Below, piece after piece: positions 49,841 to 62,437 of a stretch of 64,000 bases of DNA. Origin of the DNA: Dipylidium caninum (taxonomy: Eukaryota; Platyhelminthes; Cestoda; Cyclophyllidea; Dipylidiidae). Within the stretch, counting starts at the first letter, position 1, and each line of letters starts with the position of its first letter. Location of the stretch: the NCBI GenBank assembly GCA_017562135.1, contig QEYB01001046.1, positions 3,658,001-3,722,000 of the forward strand. The letters run 5' to 3'. Under the pieces are notes generated by a model. That model did no database searches. It saw nothing but the letters and a program-made list of their open reading frames with translations, and had not been told where the DNA came from. Both the position numbers and the translations under genes were made by a program.

Positions 49841-51720
49841 TCAGGGCTTCGAGTCCGCGTCGGCAGCTTTCTTTGTGCCGGACACAATGTCGTCGATTCT
49901 CAGAAGCAGGATGGCAGTCTAGAACGTGTGGGTTAGCTAGCGGGTTACCTCTATTGCAGTTTTGAACGTTTGTGACTTCACCGCGACGGGGTCCCATACG
50001 CAGAAATCTTTAATGTCCACTAGCTGTCCTGTCTCGCCGTTGATTCCCATCGTCCAGTTCTTCACTGGGTCGATGGCGTGATAGGCCCTTAGCTCCGTTA
50101 TTTGCTTCAACACGTTGGCGCCAACAATTTTGCACCAAGGTCCTCGGAATAACCTCCAGCGCTTGTGCGACAGCGAGGTAAGCAACCTTTTGGACACCAG
50201 AAACTGCAGACTTGGCCTTTCGGCCGAGCTCTTGCGCAAGCGCCATCTCAATAGCTCCACCACCGGGCACTAGGCGTGGATCCATGAAGACGCTTCGTAT
50301 GACTGACATTGCGTCCTGTAAGTTTCTTTCAAGTTCATTGAGAACATCTTTACTAGCACCACGGAGAAGAACGGTGCAGGCCTTAGGACTCTGTCAAAAC
50401 CTTGATAAAGCGAAACAAACGAACTGACCTTACAACCCGTGATAAATGTAAAGTACTCGTCGCCAATTAATTTGACTTCGAATAAGCCGGCGCCAGTACC
50501 AATGTCATCTTCTTTAATCTCGTCAGTGCGGCTGACGATAGTGGCACCGGTGCAACGCGCAACTCGAAGGCAGTCGGTCTTACGAAGCCTGCGGATGACC
50601 GAGATTCCGGCCTTCACCAAAAAGTGTTGCGCCAAATCACTAACTCCCTTCTCAGTGATCACAACGTCTGGCTTGTGACGAATAATTTCTTCACAAATTT
50701 TACCGATAGATTCCTCCTCGATTTCAAGAGCGCGACTACAAAAAAACATTAACAAGCAAACAGCCTACGTGAAATCCTTTTCGCCGGATATCTCCATGGC
50801 AGTTTGACTTTCACCCTTCTTATACTCTAAGCTACAATCAAGAAGAAGGATACGGGGATTCTCAATACGTCTGCGCATCTTTGGATGCAAAATATCTTTG
50901 TTAAACATTACACCGTCCAGAACACACGAATCTTCCATAGAACCGCCCGGGATCTTAAAGTAAAAAACTGAAAAAAAGTTTACCTTTTCTACTTTAGCAT
51001 ATCGTTTTATATCAATTTCTTTTCGACTCCCCTTCACAACTGTTACAGTACTCACGGACTTGATAGCAAGTTTACACGCCAAATCCATCCTGAGGATATA
51101 AACATCTGAAATATTTTTACCATTTGTTAATTATCTTCGTCCCTATACAGCTCTTAACAAGGCCAACCATAGATTCGTAATTATTTACATCAACAGCAAT
51201 GCTAAAAGAAAGTAAATGGGAACAAACGCTACCTAAACTTCGAGTCAATGGCCGTGATTATATATCTTCCAGGGCTTGGCGGAATGCAGCGATGATTTTC
51301 GTTGGGTGTATTTGCTTTTCTAAGCAGGATCCTGCGACTGACAAGACTTCACCAGCTAAATGGGTAATAAGTACGAAATAAGCTAACCAAGCACAATGAC
51401 GGATGTCGTCCCATCACCCACCTCTTCATCTTGCGTTCTTGCAATCTCAATCATGGACTTTGCCGCCGGGTGCTCAACAGTTATTTCGCGTAAAATAGCG
51501 TTGCCGTCGTTCGTCATTACAATACTACCCATAGGGTCCAAAAGCATTTTAAGCATAGCACGAGGACCCAAGCACGTACGAATTACATCAGCTACTGCTT
51601 TACCAGCCTCGATATTTCCTAGCTGGACATCCTTGCCATGCTCGCGCTTAGTATTTTGGTCTTAAAAATGGAGATCACCGTGACGAACCTACTTAAAATC
51701 ACAATAGGGGCGCCCCTCAT
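49841..51720 (-). CDS. CCT3: Chaperonin TCP-1 subunit gamma (CCT3), with two frameshifts
   Basis: One of eight subunits of the cytosolic CCT ring that folds actin and tubulin using ATP. Exons: 51720-51693, 51660-51388, 51355-51233, 51201-51121, 51089-50984, 50953-50769, 50735-50429, 50390-49949, 49918-49841. Introns are only 30-38 nt. Without three surplus bases the model is 539 residues (human 545). Motifs: LNQNTKREHGKDVQLGNI, MTNDGNAILREI, EEVGDGTTSV (ATPase site, GDGTT), EDIGTGAGLF-like DDIGTGAGLFEV, DPRLVPGGGAIEMALA, INGETGQLVD and a final LLLRIDDIVSG. Two surplus bases in the third exon (TA repeat 51259-51265) and one in the eighth (near 50123) break the frame, yet similarity continues on both sides. 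Either sequencing/assembly errors in a working gene, or a recent pseudogene; the intact introns argue for the first. Confidence 0.9.
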
Positions 51721-53198
51721 GCTTTGTCAAAACCCGTAAAACCCGTATTAATGCGACGGCGGAAAAGCGCACTATTTTAATTGGTTAATCCCCAGTACAG
51801 GTAAGTCGTAATAACGTCTCCATGGCAAGCGTAAATGTATACTGAGAATAAGAGTTTTTAAAGTGCTAACTAAGGTTCTGCCGGTCGTTGGTAACTTAAT
51901 GTATGTATTATATGAAGTAAAAGGCATAATATATCAAAGACCCTTGAAAAGCCTAAATTTATAATTCCTGGGGCAATAAGTAAAACAGTCTATCGAGTTT
52001 TCAAATGCATTCTATCTGGTGGAGTCGTCGAAAATAAACACAAATTTACATATTTTGAGGTATACAGTTGCCAGTGAGGAGAAATTTTGCTCTTTTAGCG
52101 GCCTATTAGGTTTTGGTCCTTCTGAATTGATAAAGCACAGCAGTGGCAAATCCAAAAGATGCAAAGTAGCGGCTAGAGGCCTCTACAGGGAAAAACAGAA
52201 GCATGCGTTTACTCTTTTTTGCCATACGTTTGCCTGGTCTCATGAGGAACACATGACTGACGCAGGTAATGTAATGTCCATCCGAATTTTTATTTGCTCC
52301 CAAAATGTTCACTAGGATTTCGTCTTAATCTGAATTTACATCAAATGAGCCTTCCCAATTTCGTTTCTTTTAAAGAGATTTCAGGGCTTCTCATCCCCAT
52401 CATGCAGTTGACCCATGTGGTTCTTTTGTCTTGGTGGTCGCAATCGCAGCGGAGAGGATAAACTGGGGCATATATTCATAACCATTCTCCTATTCAGGCG
52501 AATAGACACTCCCTGAGTCTGAATAAAAGTACAAGTCGACACCGAAACCTTCACTGGGTCTTGAGTGTTGATGAGCGAACGTCACCCCGCCCAATCGATA
52601 CCCCGCGACCCGCCATTACCAAGCCCAAAGGGAAAAGCTCAGCAGCCTCTCGAGAACCCTCACTGCCACCTCTCCCACCTCTTTCGTACATGTATCTATT
52701 ATCCCGATTTCTGAGTTCAAACATATGGGGCTGCAAGACTACTCGAGATGTTACGTTAAGAGAACCATTCCTGAGTAACATCCAAACATTAAGTCACGAA
52801 CAATTTAACTTAACCTAACCCCACTAACAAATGGCAACATCGCCTCAATACAGCCTTTTAAACATATCCTGTCTGGGCACACGTGAAAGTGTCGTTTTGG
52901 CTGGGGACACAAGACAATCCAATGTAAACATATGGGCATCACAACAATGATGTGGCGGAAGAAGAGGAAGTGAAATGGAGAAAGCGGACAAACAAAGATA
53001 AGACGTAGCCGAAAGACTTAAACAATCACAGTACCAATGCAAGGAACAATTGGGGGAGTGAACCAACAGACGATTTACAGAGGACAATCACGGACTAATC
53101 AAACCAGTTCACGATAGTAAAAGTGACTCTAGTTTTGTTATAAATTATAAATATGGAGGTCTGAAAATGAGACAGTTTGATAGGTTCTGAAGCAGTTA
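51721..53198. other. Intergenic, 5' of CCT3 and 3' of SGSM
   Basis: About 1.5 kb holding the CCT3 promoter and the SGSM 3' UTR. No supported exon. Short frames on both strands near 52.1 and 52.6 kb show no family motif. Confidence 0.5.
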
Positions 53199-56100
53199 TC
53201 ACTTTTCGCTTTTGAGTCCCTTTGAACGAAGACCCGATTTTGGGGAGATGGATGAGATTACTGACTGCAAGCGGTATATCAAATCCCTTGCAAAATTCAA
53301 TAACCTCTGAAGATCATGTTGCTCAGCTCTCTCTAAAATCGCGTCAAGGAAATCCGGCGTTATATGCACTGAAAGCAGAGTAAAGCATCCCGAAAAAAAC
53401 TGTAAAGAATTAAATAGCTGGTGTCATTACAATACTCAACTAAATAATAATAAGAAGCCCAAACAACCCACTACACACTTTGTAGAAAATATAAAACGCA
53501 AACGTATTTCAATATTACTGGAGGCATAAGTCTACAGATACGAATGGAACTCTAAATCGGGGGAGTAAGGGCGAATTCTGAAAAAACTTACCGTTGTAAA
53601 ATCGTATAATGTCCGTATAATCAAAACAGTAGAAGATAATTATGTCGCGATAATATTGAATTAATGCAAATGCAATAAAAATCTCAAAATCTGGACAGAC
53701 TAAGCGATATGAGGTCCAAATCGTCTCCCAGACAAGAAACACATCCGTGTACTTGAATTCTACAAGTTGACGAATAGATTATATAAATTTATTTCGTACG
53801 TTATTACTGGTTGACGAAAAAGTGGAATTACCTCGTTTGAAGTCTAAAAGAAGCCAGCGATAAAAATAGAGGTGTGAATTGTCTTCATTTAGATGCATGT
53901 GATTCGTAAGAACGGGATCTAGAACCTTTAAAAAGGCCAAAGGAATTTAGCTTTGTTGGTCACACAGTGAAGGATACCGTTTGCCAAGAAATTAAAACAT
54001 TTAAATAGCATTTGCGTAATAATGGAAAGCAAATAGACAAATTCGTCCAAAAAATGACTTTTGATGCCAGGGGATTTTATTAGTGTAACATTTCAAACAG
54101 ACTTAGTAAGAAGGACTTAGGCACTTTCAAACCAAAAGATCGTTGATGTTTCCAATCTAGCCAGAATGATATTCTGTAAACTCTTAAATTCAAAAAAAAA
54201 TACTTTTGTTTACTTTAAAGAGACTCAAAAAGCGAAATAACCGTGAAACCATCATATCGACCCACTTCGATGAGACTCCGAAGACTTTCAAATTGCCTAT
54301 TAATGCGGGTGCTGCCAGCAGGAACAGGAATTGACCCGGGCGGTAAAATCATAGGTCCATTCGTGCCGCGATCGTAGGCTTCTTGCAATAGTTGCTGCTT
54401 TGTCTTAGGCCGCGTGAACTCGAGGCGACGATGGGGTGCAGGCTCGAAGACGACGGGCTCGAGGAGGTGAGGTAACACCACCCCTGCCGTGGCCGCAGCC
54501 CCCGCGTCTGTTGTCGAGGTGCCGGAGCCGAGAGGAAAGTTAGCCAGCATAGTTAGCATAAGTTGGGAAAAGCAGGCGTAAGTTAACGCTTCGTCCTCCA
54601 GAACCACTAACAAGGGCGCCAGAAGATCGCACATGCCCTGCACGTAGCCCGTCTCCAAGTGCTGCCAAATCCACGTACACATGATGGTGCGCAGACGGTA
54701 GAGGTTTGATGAGAGGTCGAGACTAGCCACACACAGACCGCCAGTCGACTGCTTCGGCGTCATTGCTTGAATTCCATTTCCATTAGACAAACCTTTATCA
54801 AAACAGTCCCATGCGCGATTAGACAGTTTACTTAGCCTTATTTTCTCAATCAACGAAACAGGCAGCTAGTAGTTTGGTAAAGCTCCAACTCTCACAACTA
54901 CTTCAATCTATCCTCCCACTGTTCTCTCCACTGTTTGCATCGAAGACCAAATTGCCTATCCAAAGCAGTAGAAATTTGCAACGGAATGGGGTGAATGCAA
55001 GCTGTTGGCGGTTGCGGGCTGAGAGACGACCTACCCTTGGAGAAGTAGTAGTAGTTGCGATCACATCTGGCAACATCCTTGTCAATTCTTTGAATGTTCA
55101 CGGAGAGAGCCTCGAGCACCTCGTCCTACAAACAAGCGCCTCTCTCTATACTCCCGTTTTTAATTACTTTTCTTCGTCATCTTATTGTAAAATTTGCATC
55201 CACACGACAACAAGTGATGTCTACACTTTTAAATCCTAGAGACTTCAAAGATGTCATTTAATTGCTTTATTTTTAGATTCTATGGATGCATACATTCATG
55301 ATACGCTTAAAATGATTTGCCTTAGGTTACATGGAATGATGTGTGAACTAACGTTATCGCAAATCAGTCAAGCACTTTTACAACATATTAAAAAGGACAG
55401 TGTGAAGTGGTAAACATACCGAATAACTAACTCCCAATGTTTCAACGTGTGAGTAACGGCTTTGTCTTTTTTCCTTTGTTGAATGAATCGGGGGCTGAAG
55501 AGTGTGACCGTCGGTCTGCTCGAGAGTCAAAATTGGTGCTCCAAAAACGTCATCGATGTCAGAGGTGTCCTCTTGGTCAACGGCGGATGACCTTGTGATG
55601 CGGATCGGCGCCGTTCGATGGTCGAGGAATTGGGGAGAGTTAGGACAGGACTGAGCTCGCGCCATGGCAAGACGGCGCACCCGATTCGCCGCTGCCGCAC
55701 ACTCCACATCGTCATCGTCTGTAGTTGTAAGCGTGCAGTCCTCAGTCTCTTCGTCTGTCAGATCAACTGAATTGCGATAACCAGCGCTATTGTCAGCTTT
55801 GAAGCCCCTTGGGCCATGGTTGCCCTTGGGAGGCAACGGAGGCAGTCCATTGACTAAATAAAACACTTTAAATAAATGACCCATCGGGTAGGCCAAAAAA
55901 CAGAAGTTTATGTAAATAACTCGTGATTTCAGCTATTCTCGGCAAGTCAACAATAACAGATGCGACAAACCTCACTCGAAACCGTCAGAGACTGGTGGAA
56001 AGGAAGTGGAATTAAGGTAGTAATTTTGGATATGACCCTAGAGCACGCTTGACATGCCCGTAGGACAGAAAAAACCATGAGTAGAAATAAGTATTATATG

Positions 56101-59100
56101 AATTTTTTGCAAAGTGGAAATTTACTACCATAGTGTCGGCAGTCATAATAAAAGAGTAAAATATTAGGGCAAAATGTTCTCCATCAATCAGGGCTGAAGG
56201 GACAGCAAAGTGAACGTTTAATGATTACCTCAAATTATTTGGACTCCATAATCGAATCTCGTATGGATGGGAATTTGTTCCCTAAAGCATTTAAATGACT
56301 CACTGGAACGTGTTGAGCTTGTGGGAGGGTGAGAAGCACTGGGATTTCCGTTCACATCACCTAATTGCTTAGACGTTTGTGCGGTCTAGAAAGCAGAATT
56401 AAAACGTTCCTGTGCCCTGAATATTATTTAGCAAAAATAATGACTTTATATGACATGTATGGATGGAATAAACAAGCATCTGGCTATCAACCACAGAGAT
56501 TCTGCAGATTGAGTGGCGGTAAATCAAAAAGCTTATTAGATCGAAAATGATGAGTTCGCCCTATCTGACGGTCAATTGTCCCCGTTGATATTCATCTGCC
56601 TAGTTGGAATATGAGTAGAACAAGTATGATAATGCCACAGAAGGAAACCAAGACAACTCACCGCAGTCGAAATGCGGCGTTTGACCTTGTTCCAGGCATC
56701 CGATAATATCTAACATACAGAATACATGCTTCCGATTATATTGCAATGTTAAATTCACCTTGAGGAGGAGATTAATTAAACAGAAGTGTGATCACCACAC
56801 AGATATTAGATGACAAGTTAAAATGGAGATTGACACGAAATTAACAATTCCAAATAAAAAAAGGTTATTGCGGTTACATTTACACAATTTCCAGAAAAAC
56901 GGCCGCATTTAAAGTGTGACGAGAGCCAAACGTGTAATTTACTACCACCTGATAATGCAATTTCGATGGAAGTCAAAATGTATGATAAAAGAGGTGGTAA
57001 CAACGCTAGTACTCTTCGTGCAATTTCTTTTGGGTAGAGCCCAAGTGTCTAGGCTAGTGAAAATAAGGGAAGAGAATACAAGGATTGAATAGTCAACTAC
57101 TCATAATTAAAACGACAGTTTTTACGAGATAAGAAATCAGCGTTAACATGGGACTTTGACTTAAGATTTCTATGCAAAGGAAGCATAAAAAAAGGAGCAA
57201 ATGAAAATATCACAATTTAAAAAGAGAGCAAAAGTTAATAACCTCCTCAACAGTCTGCCGGTCCGAAGAAAGCGATTTACGACGTTCGGAGGCACCACGA
57301 GATCTTATCAAAGGGGTGTGTTGGCCGACCAACGTCCGCTGCGCCTTTGCAGCCACCACGGAGTCACTTCGATGATGCTGTTGCATAATAATGACCTCGG
57401 CAGCGAGCCATTCAGATACCGAACGCTCGTAGGCCATGCGGGTGCGGCGGTCAATCTCTTCTATTTCCGTCTCTGTGGCGGTCCATGGATAGTGGCCGAG
57501 GAGGAATGGCCATACCTGCAATAGGCAAAACGACTTTTTATTAGGGTTGGGAACGTCAGGTAATTCCTGGCACTTGAACAGGCCCAATTTGAGGGAATTA
57601 TTTGGCCACTAAGACAGCGATATCGGCAGATTTTGTACACGTGACCACAGTCACAACCCTTCACATGAGATCACGGATGGACAAGTACAGGCAACCGAAC
57701 TCTTAAGTCATGACGGAGACATTACGCCAATAAAAAATGTCAATTCAAAATAAGTGTTCCAAGAAAAATTGAGGTGAACGGCAGAAACTTCATATATAGA
57801 ATTAAAAAATTAAAAAAAGTATTTCTACGTGTGCAAAAATTTTCAAACTATCAACATTGGTGATAACACTGTGGAGATTAGCCTTTTCTTACCACATCAT
57901 CCACACCTAGTTTGCTTAAATTGACAAGAGAAGGGGTGAATGGGACTCACTTCTCGACGTATAGCTGGATCACAGCCACCAAAGTAAACACGTTCATATA
58001 CCTCGCGAATGTGGTTAGTCTAAATAACAAAATAAATAATAAACTAATGGTTTCTGAAAACTCAAAGCCCATTGTATCAATCAGTGTGATTGTACCAAAG
58101 GTCATTAAAACTTAGTGTTAGTCCTAACATTTCAACCTGTCATTCTGTCTCTGTACGAAGCTGCCTAAATTGGTACCCATGAATTAAGCTAAGTAGATTT
58201 TACATATCAAACGAGGACCCGTTGACCATTCATGATTTAAGATTATAATGTAAAAAAGGTAGTAACCAGTGTGCTCTTGTTGAGATTTCGGTTGGGTATT
58301 TAATACCTCGTATACTTACTCTGCAAGACATTACTTGTAACACCCAAAATAGGAATATTTCCGGTATCTGTGATATAAATGAGCATTCATTATTTAAGAT
58401 TAAAATCATCAACTATCCAACGGTAAAAAGGAGAATAAGTTAAGGCGTCATAGAAATTAAGTCGATAATGCCATTAGGATTAAAAGAAAAACGAAACACT
58501 TATTCAAATATTTGAAAGCGCTGGATGACCAATCTCATCTGTCAAAACTCATGCAAACTCGAAAACCTTTGCACTCATGATGAAAAAATATTCATCGACC
58601 AAGGAAACAGAGCAGCATACTGGCTACAGTAAAATATTGGCTACTACTTAGATATTCCACTGTTTTGACAGAAAATGGATGATGACGCCTCTTCACAGGC
58701 ACCAGGCGAATTCACAGACAAACGTGGAGGAATAAAGCCGAAAACCTCTTTTCATGACTACGTTCGCACGATAATGGTGCAGCATAATAGGAATAGAGCA
58801 GTCGTCTTCGAAGCAAAACTACTAGTAAAATAAATGACTTCCTATAACGCAATTTCAAGTGTATTGAAGATTTTCGGTCAGTACAAATTAAACCACCACT
58901 AGAGTTCTACGCTGGCCGACTGAAGTGGTCAACTCACTTTCCCTCCAAGATGACGCATATTCTGCCAGAACTCGACTGTTAGAGGCTCAGCATCGAGGGG
59001 CGGAGGCTTGGGCATTATATAACGTGGATAGACCAACTTTTTGAGGCGATTGCGGATGAGGTTAATCGAGCGCGTGTATGCCAACCCTTTCGTAGAAGGG

Positions 59101-62100
59101 AAAACAGCAATCAATGTCAAAAAACCACAGCGTTCTTTTCACTCAAAACTTATGGTGCTGCAAGGTACGAGACAATGTTACAAAAGACATTGAAACCTAC
59201 ATCCATTAAAAACACGTGAGAGAATCCGATTCTGCATTGTATGGTACGTGTTAGAGAATGCATCCATCGCGTTGACGGGAAAGTGACGAAGATTTTCTGG
59301 AAGTGTGCCCGATTTCTCAACACCGGCGAGGTCCTCCATGGACAACGTTTTAACAAGTGGACTGCTCCTCAGCGTCGATGCGAACATTCGGAATGTACCG
59401 ACTGGTTTCTGCAAGGAAAATAAGAATACTAGCAAAAACACTTCGGTGCAGGTAAAACAATACGACCTTTTACACTAGCATTGTCGCCAATTCCCCATAT
59501 TACATCCGCTAATGGTACGGAGTCGTAAGTAAAAAAAACCAAACCAATGTGTATTTTGCGTATGAAACCATAAATTGCAAAGACTCATAACGTTGCGATA
59601 TCTTGAATGATAACGAAATTCGTTAACTTGAAGCCACGTGGTATAGCGCGTTAGATTGATGCTAACACAAGAAACACAACGAGTCACTGCCAATTATGTT
59701 GGCAACGCTTCACATACGCTAACATATGTTACAAGATTAAGGTGAGACCAACTCCCTTAGAGTCTACCAAGGCAAATTAGGGGTAAAGTTGGGAAGACAC
59801 TCGAGTATGATCTTAAAACCATGTGACAGAATTCACATTGGAGTAGAACAGTTCTTGCTCCAAATTAAGACGTATGAGTACATTTTCAATTCAGACAATG
59901 TAACAAATATGGGTTTATTAAGTGCCCGTGGTCTAATTCATAACTCGACTGTGGAGTTATTTGGTAGAAAATTACGAAACGGGCCTTTGTGGTTAGTCTT
60001 TGTCCATGCGGGAGACACATGGTGACCTGCTCCCGATATTCCTAACTATAAATTTTGAAGTATTCTTCTTACCCATTTCGTGACATTTTCATTTTATTTT
60101 TCGATTTACGTCTACTTTTCTCGTGCCAGCTCAAAGTGAATCACGGTGCAGCTCAACATGTTTCTAGAGACATTAATGAGGCATTCGCAGATGAATCGGC
60201 TCAACAAAACTCTCGTCATGGCGAGTTGAGCATCGTCAACGAGTGCCGAGTAGGACCACCGACGCACGTCGATAAGGGGAAGAAGTAAGGACGACGACTG
60301 CTAAATCCGACCCACACGCACAACTACTCGTGGACTGGCGATAAGTATGACTGTCTCACAACAACGTCTGCCTGCAATAAGTAAATGCAGAAAACAAAGT
60401 GGGCCCCTACGTGTCCGGCGTAGGAACTGGCGCAACCGCAGACGATCGAGCGCTTCAGGCGCCAGTGTCCATCTTCGCCGCTTCCTTTGCAATACGCGAG
60501 TGCTGCGAATTTTGCATGGCAAAGGAAAACGGCCACGCAAGTGGGTAGATGAGAAGAAACCCCCAGGACACACGTCTGAGGGGAAATTTCATCAAAACAC
60601 ATTGTGGTTGGCATGTGGTGATTGGCATGTGGTGATCCGCCCGAGGAGCGACCATCCATCGCTCCTTCCAACAATGCAACCAGCCGAAGGCATAACAGCG
60701 GCGGAGTCCTCCCGCTGCCGTGCATTTGTTTGAAGTCGGGCATGAGGAGAACCTTGTGAAAGAGCAGCAACCAGCATTGCTGCACGACAACGCTGAACGA
60801 CCTCATAAAGCCTCACTTACTGTTGACACGTTGACTCCTCGCCGCAATACGCAGTTGCGCCACTTCCTCCTTATTCACCCGACCTTTTGCTCACCGATTA
60901 TTACCTCTTCCGTGATTAAGAATTATTTTTGAAATAAGTATATGGTGATCAAAGTGGTATTGTAAAAGACTTTGAGTTGTTAACTTTGAAAACAACAAAA
61001 ATTATTTCGAAAGGCATATATGACTTGCCCAATCGTTGAAAGAGAATCCTAGATGCCAATGGAAATTATTTTAATTGAATATGATAAGTAATGTGAAAAA
61101 GCGCATTTCTTGTTTTTCATGGTTTTTTTCAACGCCCGTTTCATAGCTTCTGACCTAATATTTCATATGTGTTACTTCCCCATAAATCTTTCAAGTGAGA
61201 CATTAAAAAATTAACATAGATGCCAGGTAAAATCTTTTCAGCCAGTTACCAAAAATCGGAAAGTGATTAAGTTTTGACACCGGAGATCGGACTCACAGGG
61301 ACGATTGGAGTCTCCGATATGTCAATGCGGAAGCAGAATTGGGGAGGTGTCTCAAGAGATGGCGACGACAGCATTCCGCTAGCCGATTCCATTGGCAAAG
61401 GACTACTTCTTGAAGGACCAGCTGTAAATAGTGAATATAGGATCAAACCAATTCTTCGGGTCATTAAAGGCGTCCTCGTCCCATGCTCTTAGATGTGAGA
61501 GAACAAAAAGTAGCGGACTCATCGAAATTGTGGAGTCATTAGAGGACTTTTATACCGGTGATATCAATGTCAAATACGGTTTCAATGATCATACATTTGC
61601 TATGCGGCTTTTGCGACCACACACAAATTGTTGAAAAGTTCACCGCCAGTTAGTAGACATAACTTGAAGAAGTAATCATTATGGGTGCTAAACTATCTCT
61701 CCAGTAATTTCATGTCTTTTTGTTTTTCCTCTGTAAACCAAAATACTGGTCATGAGATGATAACTTGGTGACAGAGTATTCTAAAAACAACTCAACTCAC
61801 TTACTAAACGCCAAAATTTCTAAAAACACAGTGATTCTTGACATAATCTAATTTAAGGTAAGTGCGACCGAATCGAAATTACGAGATTAGTATACAACTT
61901 GCGCGAAAGGTTAAAACGGCAAAGAATAAAAAGAACAACTCCGAGTTGGCTTAGTTCCATTTATGTACAAGCGCGGAAAATATTAAAACACTGGAATACA
62001 TGTGCACATAGGAACAAGCAACATTTGAAAATGTTCGAATCCACTAACTTATTTAAAGCCGGTTTTGGCAGAACTATTTTCAAAATCTTTAGTGGATTTT

Positions 62101-62437
62101 CTATACTTGAATCCAAATAGGCAACAAGCGTGCCAAATTATACATTTTCAGTACAAAAAGTCCCAAATTTATCTCACTATCAACTGCCATCTTAATGGAA
62201 CATATAGGACAGAGGAAGTGTTTCGTTAAATAGGTAAAAGGAAAAACTGTGATAACTTACAGTTCTCATACCAGTCAACACTATCCGTAGGCGGATTTAG
62301 AGACATTTTGGGTGCTAAATGCATCTCTAGGCATTGCATAAAGGAGACAATTTGCGAAAAAGATGGAAAAGTGAGTGGAGGATATTGGACGCCATCTGCT
62401 TGCACCAATACCACCGTTCCTCCATGATTGTCCAAAT
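53199..62437 (-). CDS. SGSM: RabGAP of the SGSM family (RUN plus TBC), 5' half beyond right edge
   Basis: SGSM proteins bind Rap/Rab GTPases and act as Rab GAPs. Firm exons: 62437-62261, 61421-61297, 59408-59201, 59086-58938, 58019-57951, 57515-57243, 55853-55420, 55125-55035, 54792-54266, 53925-53832, 53759-53592, 53368-53199 (stop). Possible extra exons: 60883-60821, 56709-56662, 56360-56304; their phases leave at least one small exon unfound. The first exon matches the PH-like region ([19 protein letters not shown]). [22 protein letters not shown] and [23 protein letters not shown] lead into the TBC domain. Both catalytic fingers are present: arginine in [12 protein letters not shown] and glutamine in [18 protein letters not shown] and [10 protein letters not shown] complete the domain. 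A Pro/Ala-rich insert of about 70 residues follows ANFPLGSG. The N-terminal RUN domain is expected past base 64000. Confidence 0.9.

Noticed and set aside
60324..60806. A 160-codon minus-strand frame within the SGSM gene
   Set aside because: Cys/His-rich with no SGSM similarity and equally long frames on the opposite strand; probably intron.
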